A stretch of 33,544 nucleotides of DNA from Mycoplasma sp. CAG:956 (GCA_000433475.1 HF993102.1:96835-130378), one strand, 5' to 3'; positions 1 to 8,816 are shown, numbered from the stretch's first letter. Program-made: numbers and translations. The notes: generated by a model from the letters alone, not told the origin.

Positions 1-876
1 CCCTAAACTAGATACAAAAGTAGGAGCACTTAGAAAATCAGTTAAAAAGTTATATACTTTATCTTTTAAATCAAAAGACTTAGATAATTCAAAAGAACAT
101 TTGCCATCATTATAATGACATTGAAAAGGTGGTAAAACAAGCCATATGTGCTGTACTACTCGTCCGTAAGCCGTCTGAGCTTGAGCCAATGGTTCCATAT
201 TTAATATTGTACAATCATTAACAGTTACAGTTTTCTCTTCTAATTTAGATTGCATTTGATTAATTGCGTTTTTATAAGCTAATAAATATTTTTCAGTTAA
301 AACTTTTGCTAAATCTTCACCATAAAAATTTATATAATTGATTATAAGTTTTTTATTAGCTATACGATTGCTTAGTACTTTTAAATAATCATATATAGTC
401 TCACCATAAGAAATTTCAATTTCCTCTAGGACTTTTTGGTTCACTTCGTCTTCTATATTTTTTAATAATTTTTCTAAAGGTGCAACTGTAATATCTTGTG
501 TCTCAAGTAATTCTTTCTTACCTAATAACTTTAAATAACCAATATTTAAAGGGTTTTTAAAAAAGTCAATAAAGTTAGTTGTTGGATTAGCATCTAAAGT
601 TCTAACTACCGTATTTTTTAAAATATTCTTTTCTAAAGTTTCAATATTAATACTACAGTGTTTGAGTAGCAAAAAAATTCTTGCATAAAAAAATTCATTA
701 AGTAAAGCATTTAAGCTCCTAGTGTCCTTTACAGCATCATCTAAAACAAAACTATTATTATTAGCCCATTTTAATGCGGCAATAGCAACATCAGCACAAA
801 TTTTTCCAAATGATTCTTCTATCTGTTTTTGCTCCTCTAAAGTTACTTTTTTTAAATTCTTGATATTATTTTCCAT
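1..876 (-). CDS. Unrecognised protein, 5' part only (runs off left edge)
   Basis: Reading the minus strand from the ATG at 876 gives an uninterrupted frame of 292 codons to base 1, with no stop, so the 3' end lies outside the window. A clear Shine-Dalgarno (AGAAGG, about 885-890) precedes the ATG, and a TTGCGT-17-TACCAT promoter with a TGA extension lies at 905-933. The protein starts MENNIKNLKKVTLEEQ. It is rich in Lys, Glu, Leu and Asn, mostly helical in character, with no signal peptide and no obvious transmembrane segment. Residues near 245-270 include the phrase VVQHIWLVLPPFQCHYNDG. I do not recognise a family. It is divergent from recU. The plus-strand frame at 722-916 is its shadow. 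Existence as a gene is well supported by the length, ribosome site and promoter; function is unknown. Confidence 0.8.
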   Translation of the reverse strand, partial: MENNIKNLKKVTLEEQKQIEESFGKICADVAIAALKWANNNSFVLDDAVKDTRSLNALLNEFFYARIFLLLKHCSINIETLEKNILKNTVVRTLDANPTTNFIDFFKNPLNIGYLKLLGKKELLETQDITVAPLEKLLKNIEDEVNQKVLEEIEISYGETIYDYLKVLSNRIANKKLIINYINFYGEDLAKVLTEKYLLAYKNAINQMQSKLEEKTVTVNDCTILNMEPLAQAQTAYGRVVQHIWLVLPPFQCHYNDGKCSFELSKSFDLKDKVYNFLTDFLSAPTFVSSLG

Positions 877-904
877 ATTTTTTTCCTTCTTTAACATATT
901 TTGT

Positions 905-933
905 ATGGTATCATAGAAATTAGTCTTACGCAA
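905..933 (-). promoter_or_regulatory. Promoter for the left-edge gene
   Basis: On the minus strand, a TTGCGT -35 (928-933), a 17-base spacer and a TACCAT -10 (905-910) with a TG one base upstream (extended -10). Predicted start of transcription is near 898, about 20 bases before the ATG at 876. The rest of the 877-1119 intergenic stretch is very AT-rich and contains only a weak TAGGT/ACCTA hairpin near 1039-1054. Confidence 0.55.
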
Positions 934-1086
934 TAAATAAAACAATACTTTTAAAGGAATAATTAATGCTTTCTTTGTTTAAAATATTACATATATATAA
1001 TAATGAAAATTTATATAATAAGTTATACTATATTATATAGGTTTTAAGACCTAATAACTAAAGTTAGAAAATCTAATAAAAATAAC

Positions 1087-1115
1087 TACAAAACGAAGCA
1101 AAACTATAGTATAAT
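1087..1115 (+). promoter_or_regulatory. recU-ponA promoter
   Basis: A perfect TATAAT -10 lies at 1110-1115. The -35 region 17 bases upstream (TACAAA, 1087-1092) is a poor match. Transcription would begin around 1121-1123, only a few bases before the ATG at 1126, so the message may be leaderless or nearly so. Confidence 0.5.
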
Positions 1116-1125
1116 TATTTTGGTG

Positions 1126-1707
1126 ATGCGAGTGAATTACCCAGGATTAAAAAAAGAATATACAAAAATAAAACAAAGTTATGCTAATCGTGGTATGGAC
1201 TTAGAAAATCTTTTAAATGAGACAAACCAATATTATTTAGAAAAAGATATAGCGGTTATTTATAAAAAGCCTACTCCTATTGGTATTAACAAAGTACGTT
1301 ATGAAAATAACAAACAAATAATTAAAGAAGCCTACTTTAAAACACAATCAACTCTTGATTATAACGGTATTTACAAAGGTTATTATGTTGATTTTGATGC
1401 AAAAGAAACAACAAGTAAAACGGCATTCCCACTTTCAAATATTCATGAGCATCAGTTAGAACACATTAAAAGAGTTGATAGACACGGAGGACTTTCTTTT
1501 TTAATTATTAAGATGAATAATGCTTACTATACTTTAGGAGCTAAGAAAATACTTTCTTTTCTAGAAAATAATGATAGAAAGTCAATACCTTTTTCTTATA
1601 TTGAGAAATATGGTATTAAAATAAAAGAAGGTTTTATTCCCCCACTTGATTATATTAAAAGTGTGGATATATTAATAAAGGAGATGGATTATGAAAAAAA
1701 TAAATAA
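1126..1707 (+). CDS. recU: RecU Holliday junction resolvase
   Basis: RecU cleaves Holliday junctions during recombinational repair and chromosome segregation in Firmicutes. The protein (193 residues from the ATG) carries the family's NRGM-x-LE-x-x-LNETN signature near residues 23-38. The central FDAKET segment has the acidic residue and E-x-K-like arrangement of the nuclease core, followed by a FPLSNI-x-x-HQ segment, as in Bacillus RecU. Length is close to the usual ~200 residues. TTG (1120) and GTG (1123) lie upstream in frame, but the ATG gives an N-terminus (MRVNYPG) that aligns with the MIRYPNG-type start of known RecU. No Shine-Dalgarno is visible before it. The 3' end overlaps ponA by 17 bases, the conserved recU-ponA (PBP1) gene pair. 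Confidence 0.93.
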   Translation: MRVNYPGLKKEYTKIKQSYANRGMDLENLLNETNQYYLEKDIAVIYKKPTPIGINKVRYENNKQIIKEAYFKTQSTLDYNGIYKGYYVDFDAKETTSKTAFPLSNIHEHQLEHIKRVDRHGGLSFLIIKMNNAYYTLGAKKILSFLENNDRKSIPFSYIEKYGIKIKEGFIPPLDYIKSVDILIKEMDYEKNK

Positions 1708-4489
1708 TTCCAAGAAAAACTTACAAAGAAATATAAGTAATATAAAAGCAAAAATTGATACAAAGAGAAGTTATCAGAAAAAAAGGAAAAGACAAAGTAG
1801 AAATATCATTTTAAGTTTAATTATGGTTATTTTAATAATGATTATGATTTTAGGCTTATTTGGTATTATTTATATAATTACTTCAGCCCCAGAATTTGAT
1901 ACTGATAAATTATATAATACAAGTTCTTCCATTCTTTATGATAAAAACGGTAATGAGATTGGACGTTTAGGAGCAGAAAATAGACAACTCGTAACTTATG
2001 ATGAATTACCACAAGTCTTAGTTGATGCGATTGTAGCAACCGAAGATTCTAGATACTTTCAACATAATGGTTTTGACATAGCTCGTTTTGCTAAAGCTTC
2101 TCTAGGACAATTATCTGGTAACTCTAAAGCCGGTGGTGCCTCTACTATTACCATGCAGGTAGTTGGTATGGCTTATACAGATCGTAGTGAATCGCATGGA
2201 CTTGCCGGGATTATCCGTAAATTCACTGATATCTACATGGCTATATTTAAAATTGAAAAAAAGTATACCAAAGAAGAAATTTTAGAATTTTATGTTAATA
2301 CTCCTCAGTTAGGGGGCAACAATACTTATGGTATTGAACAAGCCTCTCAAAGATATTTTGGCAAAAGCGTACGCGACATATCCTTACCCGAGGCTGCTAT
2401 TTTAGCCGGTATCTTTAACGCACCTTTCGACTATAGCCCTTTTGCTAGTATTGATGGTTGTACAAAAAGAAAAAATATAGTTTTAAACTTAATGTATCGT
2501 CATGGCTATATCACTGAGGAACAATTAAACGATGCTAAGAGTATTCCAGTCGAATCATTAATTAATTTAAATGTTAATGATGGATTAAATAAATATCAAT
2601 GGTTTATTGATACAGTTCAAGAAGATGTAAAAAATACAACGGGTAAAAATCCTGCTGCAGTACCAATGAAAATTTATACAACATTGGACCCTACTATTCA
2701 AGATGAATTAAATACTGCTGGTAATACTAATACTTATAATAAATGGAAAAATGATGATGAACAACTTGCTATGGTAGTAACTAGCGTCAGTGACGGTTCA
2801 ATCGTTGGTATCTATGGTGGTCGTAACCAAAATGGTGTTCAAGAACTTAACCGTGCAACCTCAGAATCATATCAGCCAGGTTCTTCTGCTAAGCCTATTT
2901 TAGATTATGGTCCTGCTATTGAATATAATAATGCTTCCCCAGGAACTTATGTTTTTGATGAACCAATGTCTTACTCAAATGGACAATCAATAAAAAACTG
3001 GGATGGTTCATATTATGGTCAAATTACTATGCGTTATGCCTTAGCCAAATCAAGAAACATCCCAGCTCTTCAAGCCTTTCAATCCGTAGATAAAGATAAA
3101 ATTGCTAATTTTGCCCATGGAATGGGAATAAATTATGGAAAAGATTTATATGAATCCTACTCTATTGGTTCTTTCGATACAGTATCAGCGGTTCAGTTAT
3201 CAGCGGCTTATGCAACATTTGCTAGAGGTGGCTATTATATAGAACCTTATACATTTACAAAGATTGAATTTACTGATACCGATGATGTTTATGAAAATAA
3301 ACCTAAAAAAGAAAAAGTTATGAGTGATTCTACAGCTTATATGATAAATAGTATCTTAACAACAGCTAAATCTTCATATGGAGTTGGTGGTTCATTTAAT
3401 GTAAGTGGTACAGATATTGCTGCTAAGACTGGTACATCAACTTATCCAAATAATGCCGTTGCAGCTGCTGGTATTAAAGCAACACCTTCGCGTGACAACT
3501 GGAGTTTAGTATATTCTCCTGATTACTCAATTAGTTTGTGGTATGGATATGATAAACTTAGTAAAACAACATATACAACAATGAATAATGCTAACCGTGT
3601 AAAAAATAATATAATGAATAACATAGGCAAAAAGATATTTAAGAAAAATTCAAGATTTGAAAAACCAAGTAGTATAGTTGAAGTTGAGGTTGAAAAAGAA
3701 ACAGTACCATTACAACTTCCAAGTGCTTATACTCCAAGTAATATGCGTATGACTGAAATATTTAAAAAAGGTACTGAACCTACAGAAACTTCTATTAGAT
3801 ATCAACAATTAGAAAATCCTACTAATGGTAAAGCTACTACTAATGGTTCAACTGTTTACTTATCTTGGACTGGAATAAATACTCCTGATGCTATAAATAG
3901 TGAATACTTACAAAATTATTTCAATGAGAATTATAAATATTCACCTTCTAAATATTATCAAAATCGTTTATCTTATAATAATCAATATATTGGAGAACTA
4001 AGATATTCTATCTATTTACAAACTGGTGATAAATTACAACTTATTGCTGAAACTAAAGATACAAATTATACATATCAGGGTGATGGTGGTGCTAATTATA
4101 CATTTATTATTAAAGCGAATTATTCAATATTTAAAGATAATGCTTCTACTGGTCTTAAGATAGTTGCAGGTACTGGTGGTTCAACTGCTAGTGGTATTTC
4201 CTTAAAGATTTCCAATAAAGATGAATGCCGTACAAGAATAACTAATAATTCTTATTATAATGATAATACAACTATTACAGCTACAGATATTAATGGAAAT
4301 AACATTACTGATGATATAAAAGTCTTAGATAGTACTATAATTAATACAGAAACTAATGAAACGGTAAGGCGAATCAATCTATCTTTAAATGGTAAATATA
4401 AGATAACTTACAATGTAAGCTATAATGGAAAGACTTATAGTATTTCCCGTACATTTACTATTGCAGATAGTTGTAATATAACTGATTAG
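1691..4489 (+). CDS. ponA: Class A penicillin-binding protein (PBP1a, transglycosylase/transpeptidase)
   Basis: Bifunctional peptidoglycan synthase: GT51 glycan polymerisation followed by penicillin-sensitive cross-linking, anchored outside the membrane. A basic cytoplasmic tail (1-38) precedes one transmembrane helix (about 39-64). The GT51 domain has the catalytic Glu118 in ATEDSRYF, a GASTIT segment near 149-154, and the RKFTDIYMA...GIEQAS block near 176-219. The transpeptidase motifs are S398-x-x-K401 (SSAK), S454-R-N and K579-T-G. After about residue 650 a long extension carries what look like two beta-sandwich (FN3/Ig-like) regions rather than the disordered tails common in Bacillus PBP1. 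GT motif 2 reads STITMQ where STITQQ is usual. An AAGGAG site (1679-1684) precedes the ATG inside recU, so the two are co-transcribed. A terminator overlaps the stop. Confidence 0.95.
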   Translation: MKKINNSKKNLQRNISNIKAKIDTKRSYQKKRKRQSRNIILSLIMVILIMIMILGLFGIIYIITSAPEFDTDKLYNTSSSILYDKNGNEIGRLGAENRQLVTYDELPQVLVDAIVATEDSRYFQHNGFDIARFAKASLGQLSGNSKAGGASTITMQVVGMAYTDRSESHGLAGIIRKFTDIYMAIFKIEKKYTKEEILEFYVNTPQLGGNNTYGIEQASQRYFGKSVRDISLPEAAILAGIFNAPFDYSPFASIDGCTKRKNIVLNLMYRHGYITEEQLNDAKSIPVESLINLNVNDGLNKYQWFIDTVQEDVKNTTGKNPAAVPMKIYTTLDPTIQDELNTAGNTNTYNKWKNDDEQLAMVVTSVSDGSIVGIYGGRNQNGVQELNRATSESYQPGSSAKPILDYGPAIEYNNASPGTYVFDEPMSYSNGQSIKNWDGSYYGQITMRYALAKSRNIPALQAFQSVDKDKIANFAHGMGINYGKDLYESYSIGSFDTVSAVQLSAAYATFARGGYYIEPYTFTKIEFTDTDDVYENKPKKEKVMSDSTAYMINSILTTAKSSYGVGGSFNVSGTDIAAKTGTSTYPNNAVAAAGIKATPSRDNWSLVYSPDYSISLWYGYDKLSKTTYTTMNNANRVKNNIMNNIGKKIFKKNSRFEKPSSIVEVEVEKETVPLQLPSAYTPSNMRMTEIFKKGTEPTETSIRYQQLENPTNGKATTNGSTVYLSWTGINTPDAINSEYLQNYFNENYKYSPSKYYQNRLSYNNQYIGELRYSIYLQTGDKLQLIAETKDTNYTYQGDGGANYTFIIKANYSIFKDNASTGLKIVAGTGGSTASGISLKISNKDECRTRITNNSYYNDNTTITATDINGNNITDDIKVLDSTIINTETNETVRRINLSLNGKYKITYNVSYNGKTYSISRTFTIADSCNITD

Positions 4490-4520
4490 AGTTCTAAATT
4501 CTGGAACTCTTTTCTTTTTT
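4488..4520 (+). terminator. Terminator of recU-ponA
   Basis: AGAGTTC (4488-4494) pairs with GAACTCT (4504-4510) around a 9-base loop and is followed by a T-rich run (4511-4520). The left arm overlaps the ponA TAG stop. Confidence 0.8.
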
Positions 4521-4530
4521 ATTATTTAAC

Positions 4531-4578
4531 AAAAAAACTATTTAATAAGAATAATTTAAATCTTACTAAATAGTTTTT
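4531..4578 (-). terminator. Terminator of the 4581-5612 membrane-protein gene
   Basis: An 18-base arm (4533-4550) pairs with 4561-4578 with a single mismatch, giving a long AT-rich stem. Read on the minus strand it is followed by a run of T. It faces the ponA terminator, so the two convergent units are separated by back-to-back hairpins. It may also serve as a second plus-strand terminator, since T's follow on that side too. Confidence 0.75.
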
Positions 4579-4580
4579 AT

Positions 4581-5612
4581 TTATTTTGTCAGTCTTTTAT
4601 TTTGCTTAATTTGTTTTGTTTTATCATGTATAATCTTACAATTTTCAGGAGTATAGCCGACTAACATTTCGGTATTTTTATTGCTAATAGTGGTAAATAC
4701 TTCATCAAAAACTTCCATATACTTTTTAGTTAAAGCAGGAACTACCGCAATGTTATAAGTTTTGGCCTCATCAGTTACTGCTACTATTGATTTGGTAGAC
4801 TTTATGCCATTAATTCTTTGTTCAATAGTATATAGCCATATTAGGTTACTATAAGGTATTATTTTAAAAGTACCGTTCATTAATATAATATAATTTGACG
4901 TTAAATATAAATGAATATTAGCATAATAAAAGGCATCTTTATCCAAAGTCTCAGCGTCAATCTTCTTTTTATCTTCGAGTGATAATTTATTTATATTTTT
5001 TAGAAATCTTTTTTTGTTAATTAAACCAATTATTATAAAAGTGGTACCACAAAGCCCCAAAATAAAGGCTAAAAAGTTTTGCCAAAAGGCAACATCTACA
5101 GCATCTGATGTCATATCTAAATAAATATTACCAAAATAATATTCATAATCAGCAAGAGTTATTTCTTCATCAGGCCACAATTCTTTAACCGTTTCAATAG
5201 CAAGCTTTTTAACTTCTGTTGGTACCAAAGCAGAAACTCCGATTACCCTTTCAGTCTTATTATCAGTATACAAAGTTTCATCTTTAAGACGCTCATAATC
5301 ATAATCGCTCATGTAAGCAACATACATATAGTTATTATCTCTAATTAAATAAAAATTTCCATTGCTATCATCATTCGTAGCAAATAAATAAGGGAATATA
5401 TCAGTATCTACATAACTTAAAACATTTTCTTTATCATTTTGATTAACTATAACATCATGAAAACTAACCATATTTTCTTTAGCCTCTTTAGAGACAAATA
5501 TTCCCCAAATTATACATATTAAACATAGTCCTAATAAAAATAGACCTATATAAATATTTTTCTTATATCTAATTACTTCTTCTTTGATAATGGGATTGCT
5601 AAATTCTTTCAT
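4581..5612 (-). CDS. Membrane protein of unknown function with two transmembrane helices
   Basis: From the ATG at 5612 the protein has 343 residues. A first hydrophobic helix (about residues 20-40: IGLFLLGLCLICIIWGIFV) is followed by a roughly 140-residue domain that is probably extracellular. A second helix (about 180-200: FLAFILGLCGTTFIIIGLI) leads to a C-terminal cytoplasmic domain containing TSNYIILMNGTFKIIPYSNL. That segment resembles the small beta-rich domains of Firmicutes membrane proteins that report on themselves through a PH-like fold. It may belong to the DUF6709 type, but I hold this loosely. An in-frame GTG at 5633 exists. The promoter at 5642-5670 places the transcript start near 5635, which favours the ATG, with a weak GAGAG ribosome site. 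It is monocistronic by its own promoter and terminator. Confidence 0.75.
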   Translation of the reverse strand: MKEFSNPIIKEEVIRYKKNIYIGLFLLGLCLICIIWGIFVSKEAKENMVSFHDVIVNQNDKENVLSYVDTDIFPYLFATNDDSNGNFYLIRDNNYMYVAYMSDYDYERLKDETLYTDNKTERVIGVSALVPTEVKKLAIETVKELWPDEEITLADYEYYFGNIYLDMTSDAVDVAFWQNFLAFILGLCGTTFIIIGLINKKRFLKNINKLSLEDKKKIDAETLDKDAFYYANIHLYLTSNYIILMNGTFKIIPYSNLIWLYTIEQRINGIKSTKSIVAVTDEAKTYNIAVVPALTKKYMEVFDEVFTTISNKNTEMLVGYTPENCKIIHDKTKQIKQNKRLTK

Positions 5613-5641
5613 AAGTAAACAACTCTCTTTCACTTAAGTAT

Positions 5642-5670
5642 ATTCTAACAAAATTAAAATTAATAAGCAA
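5642..5670 (-). promoter_or_regulatory. Promoter of the 4581-5612 gene
   Basis: TTGCTT (5665-5670), a 17-base spacer ending in TGT, and TAGAAT (5642-5647). This is an extended -10 promoter. The predicted start near 5635 leaves only about 23 bases of leader before the ATG at 5612. Confidence 0.65.
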
Positions 5671-5701
5671 TAAGGACTTATACTTTCGAAAAAGATAGTA
5701 A

Positions 5702-5731
5702 AAATGATATTAGAAACATCCAATATCATTT
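5702..5731 (-). terminator. Terminator of the mgtA-DUF4186 operon
   Basis: AAATGATATT (5702-5711) and AATATCATTT (5722-5731) form a perfect 10-bp stem around a 10-base loop. On the minus strand a T5 run follows directly. It lies 30 bases after the DUF4186 stop. Confidence 0.8.
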
Positions 5732-5760
5732 AATAATTAAAACAAGGCTACCTACTATTC

Positions 5761-6117
5761 TTATTTTAGCATTTCTCTTTTAATCCAAGTCATTATAACT
5801 TCAACTATATAGTCTATTTCTGATTTTGATAATTCTTTATTTTTAGGAATATGATGAATACGTTCTAAGCAGCCTCGGCAGCAGCATCCACATGCATGTT
5901 GAGCAATAAAAACAGGATGAACTTGACGCATTGGTGTTTGCTTACCATCATTTAAAGGATTTGCCGGAGCCAACCTTTTTTCGATTAAGTCATACGCATC
6001 ACTCTTAATTTTATCTATCCCCTTCTCTTTAACATAATCCTTCATTTTAGAATTTAAGTGAAATGAACCTCTAAATTTAGATTTTGCTAAACTATCAAGT
6101 AATTTTTCAATCATCAT
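5761..6117 (-). CDS. DUF4186 family protein, cysteine-rich
   Basis: A small soluble protein (about 118 residues) matching the DUF4186 family as I know it: FRGSFHLNSKMKDYV near the N-terminus, the invariant-looking core RLAPANPLNDGKQTPMR, then VHPVFIAQHA and a CCRGCLE-x-x-H-x-IPK segment, ending in an amphipathic IVEVIMTWIKRE helix. Family function is unknown. The cluster H-A-C-G-C-C-C-R-G-C, with nearby His-His, suggests metal binding (inference). The start is ambiguous: GTG 6123, ATG 6117 or ATG 6114. The GGAGAG ribosome site favours ATG 6117. The ATG at 6117-6115 overlaps the TGA stop of the upstream P-type ATPase (ATGA), so the two are translationally coupled. Confidence 0.85.
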   Translation of the reverse strand: MMIEKLLDSLAKSKFRGSFHLNSKMKDYVKEKGIDKIKSDAYDLIEKRLAPANPLNDGKQTPMRQVHPVFIAQHACGCCCRGCLERIHHIPKNKELSKSEIDYIVEVIMTWIKREMLK

Positions 6118-8717
6118 AACCACTCTCCATATTTTTTAATATAAAGTTTTTTTACAATTAATACTAATAAGAAATATAAAAACACAAGTGATATTAAACA
6201 TATATAAAAACATATTGGTAAAATTACAAAATCAAAAGATTTTATTTGGCTTAAAACAATTGGTGTAATTATAGTTAAAATCATAGAAAAGATTGTTAAT
6301 ATATATAACTTAGGGGAAGCATTAGATTCAGTAAATGGAATCTTCGAAGTTCTAATATTAAAGATAATAGATAACTCGGTTATTAAGCAAGTTACAAACC
6401 AGGCTGTTTGAAAATAAGGAGCCATTTCTATACTATTATATTTAAAGACAAAGAGAAAGAGAGCAAAGGATAAAGCATCAATTATACTACTTGTTAAACC
6501 CATAATTAGCATAAATCGAGATATATTTTTGACATTCCATTTTTTAGGAGCTATTAAAAATTCTGGATCAACATTATCATCAGGAATTCCTAATTGTGAA
6601 AAATCATAAATAAAATCTTGGAGTAACATTTGAATAGGTATTAGTGGTAAAAATGGTAAGAAAATACTAGCCAACATAATGCTAAAAACATCCCCTAAAT
6701 CACCACTTAAAGCCATTTTCATATACTTAATAATATTGCCATAAACTTTACGTCCTTCAATAATACCATCGTAAACTACTTTTAGGCTTTGTTGCAAAAT
6801 AATAATATCACTTGATTCTTTAGCAATACTAGAAGCAGTATTGACAGAAATTCCAACATCAGCACTAGATAAAGATGGAGCATCATTAACACCATCACCC
6901 ATATACCCAACAATATGACCACATTTTTTATATAAACTTACTACCCTTTCCTTTTGAATAGGATTCATTCTTGCAAAGACATCGGTTGTATCCAACTTTG
7001 ATATCAATTCTTCATCACTCATCTTATCAATATCGATTCCCGTTAAAATTTCATCACTATTTAAACCTACCATATTACAAATATTTTTAGTGGCATATGG
7101 GTTATCACCAGTTAAAATCTTGGTTTTAACATTTATTTTGCTTAAATTAACTAATGTTTCTTTGACTCCTTTTTTAGCAGGATCAAGAAAAGCTACAAAA
7201 CCAATAAAAGTAAGTTCTTGTTCAAATGAAATATTAAATTTATCACTTCCTGGATAAGTATCTTTTATGGCAAGAGCAATTACTTGCATACCATTGCTTG
7301 CCATAGCGGTAGCTTGTTCTTTAATATTATCTATTTTTTCTTTATTAAGTTTAGATTTAGAACCTTTTTCTAATACCCATTTACAATTACTTATTATTTC
7401 TTCTAAGGCTCCTTTAGTAATCATTAAGTAACTATTTTTATTTTTTACAACAACACTTTGTCTTTTTCTTGTATAATCGAATGGAATTTCATCAATCTTT
7501 TCATATTTTTCAATTTTTTTATCAATACCATGCAATTTACCATAGTTGAGAATCGCTTTATCTACTAAATTTTTAATTCCTGTACTATATGTACTATTAA
7601 GATAGGCATATTTTAAAACGTTCATATTTGCTTTACCATTAGCATCGATGTATTCCTGCAAAACTATGCGATTTTCAGTTAACGTTCCTGTTTTATCTGT
7701 ACATAAGATGTCTATTGAACCCAAGTTTTGAATAGAAGCTATATTTTTAACTAAAGTTTTCTTTGCTGCTAAACGTTTGCTGCCTTTAGCTAAATTAACA
7801 TTAACAATCATTGGTAACATGCTAGGAGTAATACCAACAGCAACTGATAAAGCGAAAAGTAGAGCTTCATTAAAGTTTTGTTTTATAATGCCATCTACTA
7901 TTACTACAAAGATACAAACAATAATCATGTATTTTAAAAGCAAATGGGAAATACTTTTAATTCCTTTATCAAAATTAGTATCATTTTTACTAAATTTTAC
8001 TTTCTTACCTACTTTTCCTAAATAAGTATTTAAACCAGTTTTTATAACTAAACCAGTTCCAAGACCGCTAACAACACTAGTAGACATTAAAGCTATGTTA
8101 GAAATGTTAAATAAATCAGGATTATCAGTATCTTGATATTTGTTAAGCTTTTCTACCAAAATGCTTTCTCCAGTATAAACTGATTGATTTATAAATAAAT
8201 CTTTTGTCTCTATTAGTTTAAGATCAGCAGGAATAATGGAGCCGGCAGTTAATTTTACAATGTCGCCTACTACAACATCAGTTACATTTATTTCTAGTTC
8301 TTTATTATTACGAACAACAAGGCATTTAGAAATAACACTTCGTTTTAATTTTTGATTAAATTTATATATTGAATAATCCTGAACAAATCTTACACCAGCA
8401 CTGATAATGGATATGGCAAAGATAATCATAGAACCTAGCTTATCACCTAAAAGAAAATTGATAATGCTTAAGAAAATTAAAATTAAGACAAATTCATCTT
8501 TTAACGAATTTATAAAAAAGTAAATTGGTCCCCTCTTTTCTTCTTTTATGGTTACATTTTTGCCATTTTCGTTTAATCTTTTTTTGGCTTCTTTTATAGA
8601 AAGTCCCTCTATTTTAGTATTTAAATCAATATAATTTTTATTAACATCTGATGTTGCTAGTTCTAAATATGTTTTTAATATTTCTTCATTATCTATATTA
8701 TTATTTGTTTTTAACAT
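6114..8717 (-). CDS. mgtA: MgtA/MgtB-type (P3B) P-type ATPase, probable Mg2+ importer
   Basis: P-type ATPases move cations across the membrane through an aspartyl-phosphate cycle. The 867-residue protein has the actuator loop TGES (182-185), the phosphorylation motif DKTGTLT with Asp341, the TGDNP nucleotide-domain motif and the hinge GDGVNDAP. The MgtA-specific neighbourhood NLGSIDILCTDKTGTLTEN and TPxMLPMIV in M4 place it in the P3B magnesium group rather than among Ca or heavy-metal pumps. About ten hydrophobic helices are visible, four of them in the C-terminal third. In M4 the usual TPEMLP reads TPSMLP (Ser299), so the normally acidic position is lost; substrate is therefore less certain. 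AGAGGT precedes the ATG. No Mg riboswitch is apparent in the short leader. It is the first gene of an operon with DUF4186. Confidence 0.9.
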   Translation of the reverse strand: MLKTNNNIDNEEILKTYLELATSDVNKNYIDLNTKIEGLSIKEAKKRLNENGKNVTIKEEKRGPIYFFINSLKDEFVLILIFLSIINFLLGDKLGSMIIFAISIISAGVRFVQDYSIYKFNQKLKRSVISKCLVVRNNKELEINVTDVVVGDIVKLTAGSIIPADLKLIETKDLFINQSVYTGESILVEKLNKYQDTDNPDLFNISNIALMSTSVVSGLGTGLVIKTGLNTYLGKVGKKVKFSKNDTNFDKGIKSISHLLLKYMIIVCIFVVIVDGIIKQNFNEALLFALSVAVGITPSMLPMIVNVNLAKGSKRLAAKKTLVKNIASIQNLGSIDILCTDKTGTLTENRIVLQEYIDANGKANMNVLKYAYLNSTYSTGIKNLVDKAILNYGKLHGIDKKIEKYEKIDEIPFDYTRKRQSVVVKNKNSYLMITKGALEEIISNCKWVLEKGSKSKLNKEKIDNIKEQATAMASNGMQVIALAIKDTYPGSDKFNISFEQELTFIGFVAFLDPAKKGVKETLVNLSKINVKTKILTGDNPYATKNICNMVGLNSDEILTGIDIDKMSDEELISKLDTTDVFARMNPIQKERVVSLYKKCGHIVGYMGDGVNDAPSLSSADVGISVNTASSIAKESSDIIILQQSLKVVYDGIIEGRKVYGNIIKYMKMALSGDLGDVFSIMLASIFLPFLPLIPIQMLLQDFIYDFSQLGIPDDNVDPEFLIAPKKWNVKNISRFMLIMGLTSSIIDALSFALFLFVFKYNSIEMAPYFQTAWFVTCLITELSIIFNIRTSKIPFTESNASPKLYILTIFSMILTIITPIVLSQIKSFDFVILPICFYICLISLVFLYFLLVLIVKKLYIKKYGEWL

Positions 8718-8767
8718 AAAATACCTCTTATAATTTTAGCTTTCTTCTCTTTATTGTTTACTATATA

Positions 8768-8797
8768 AGTATAGCACAAATCATTTTTCTAAATTAA
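8768..8797 (-). promoter_or_regulatory. mgtA promoter
   Basis: TATACT (8768-8773 on the minus strand) preceded by TGC, an extended -10. The -35 region (TAATTT near 8791-8796) is weak. Leader length to the ATG at 8717 is about 44 bases, too short for an M-box riboswitch. Confidence 0.5.
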
Positions 8798-8816
8798 TTA
8801 TTTTTTTAATATTAAG

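Noticed and set aside
7777..8025. Plus-strand frame inside the MgtA-like gene
   Set aside because: It is antisense to a well-supported ATPase, has no ribosome site and no recognisable protein.
8718..8816. Magnesium riboswitch (M-box) upstream of mgtA
   Set aside because: The leader is too short and no conserved M-box pairing or terminator is visible.
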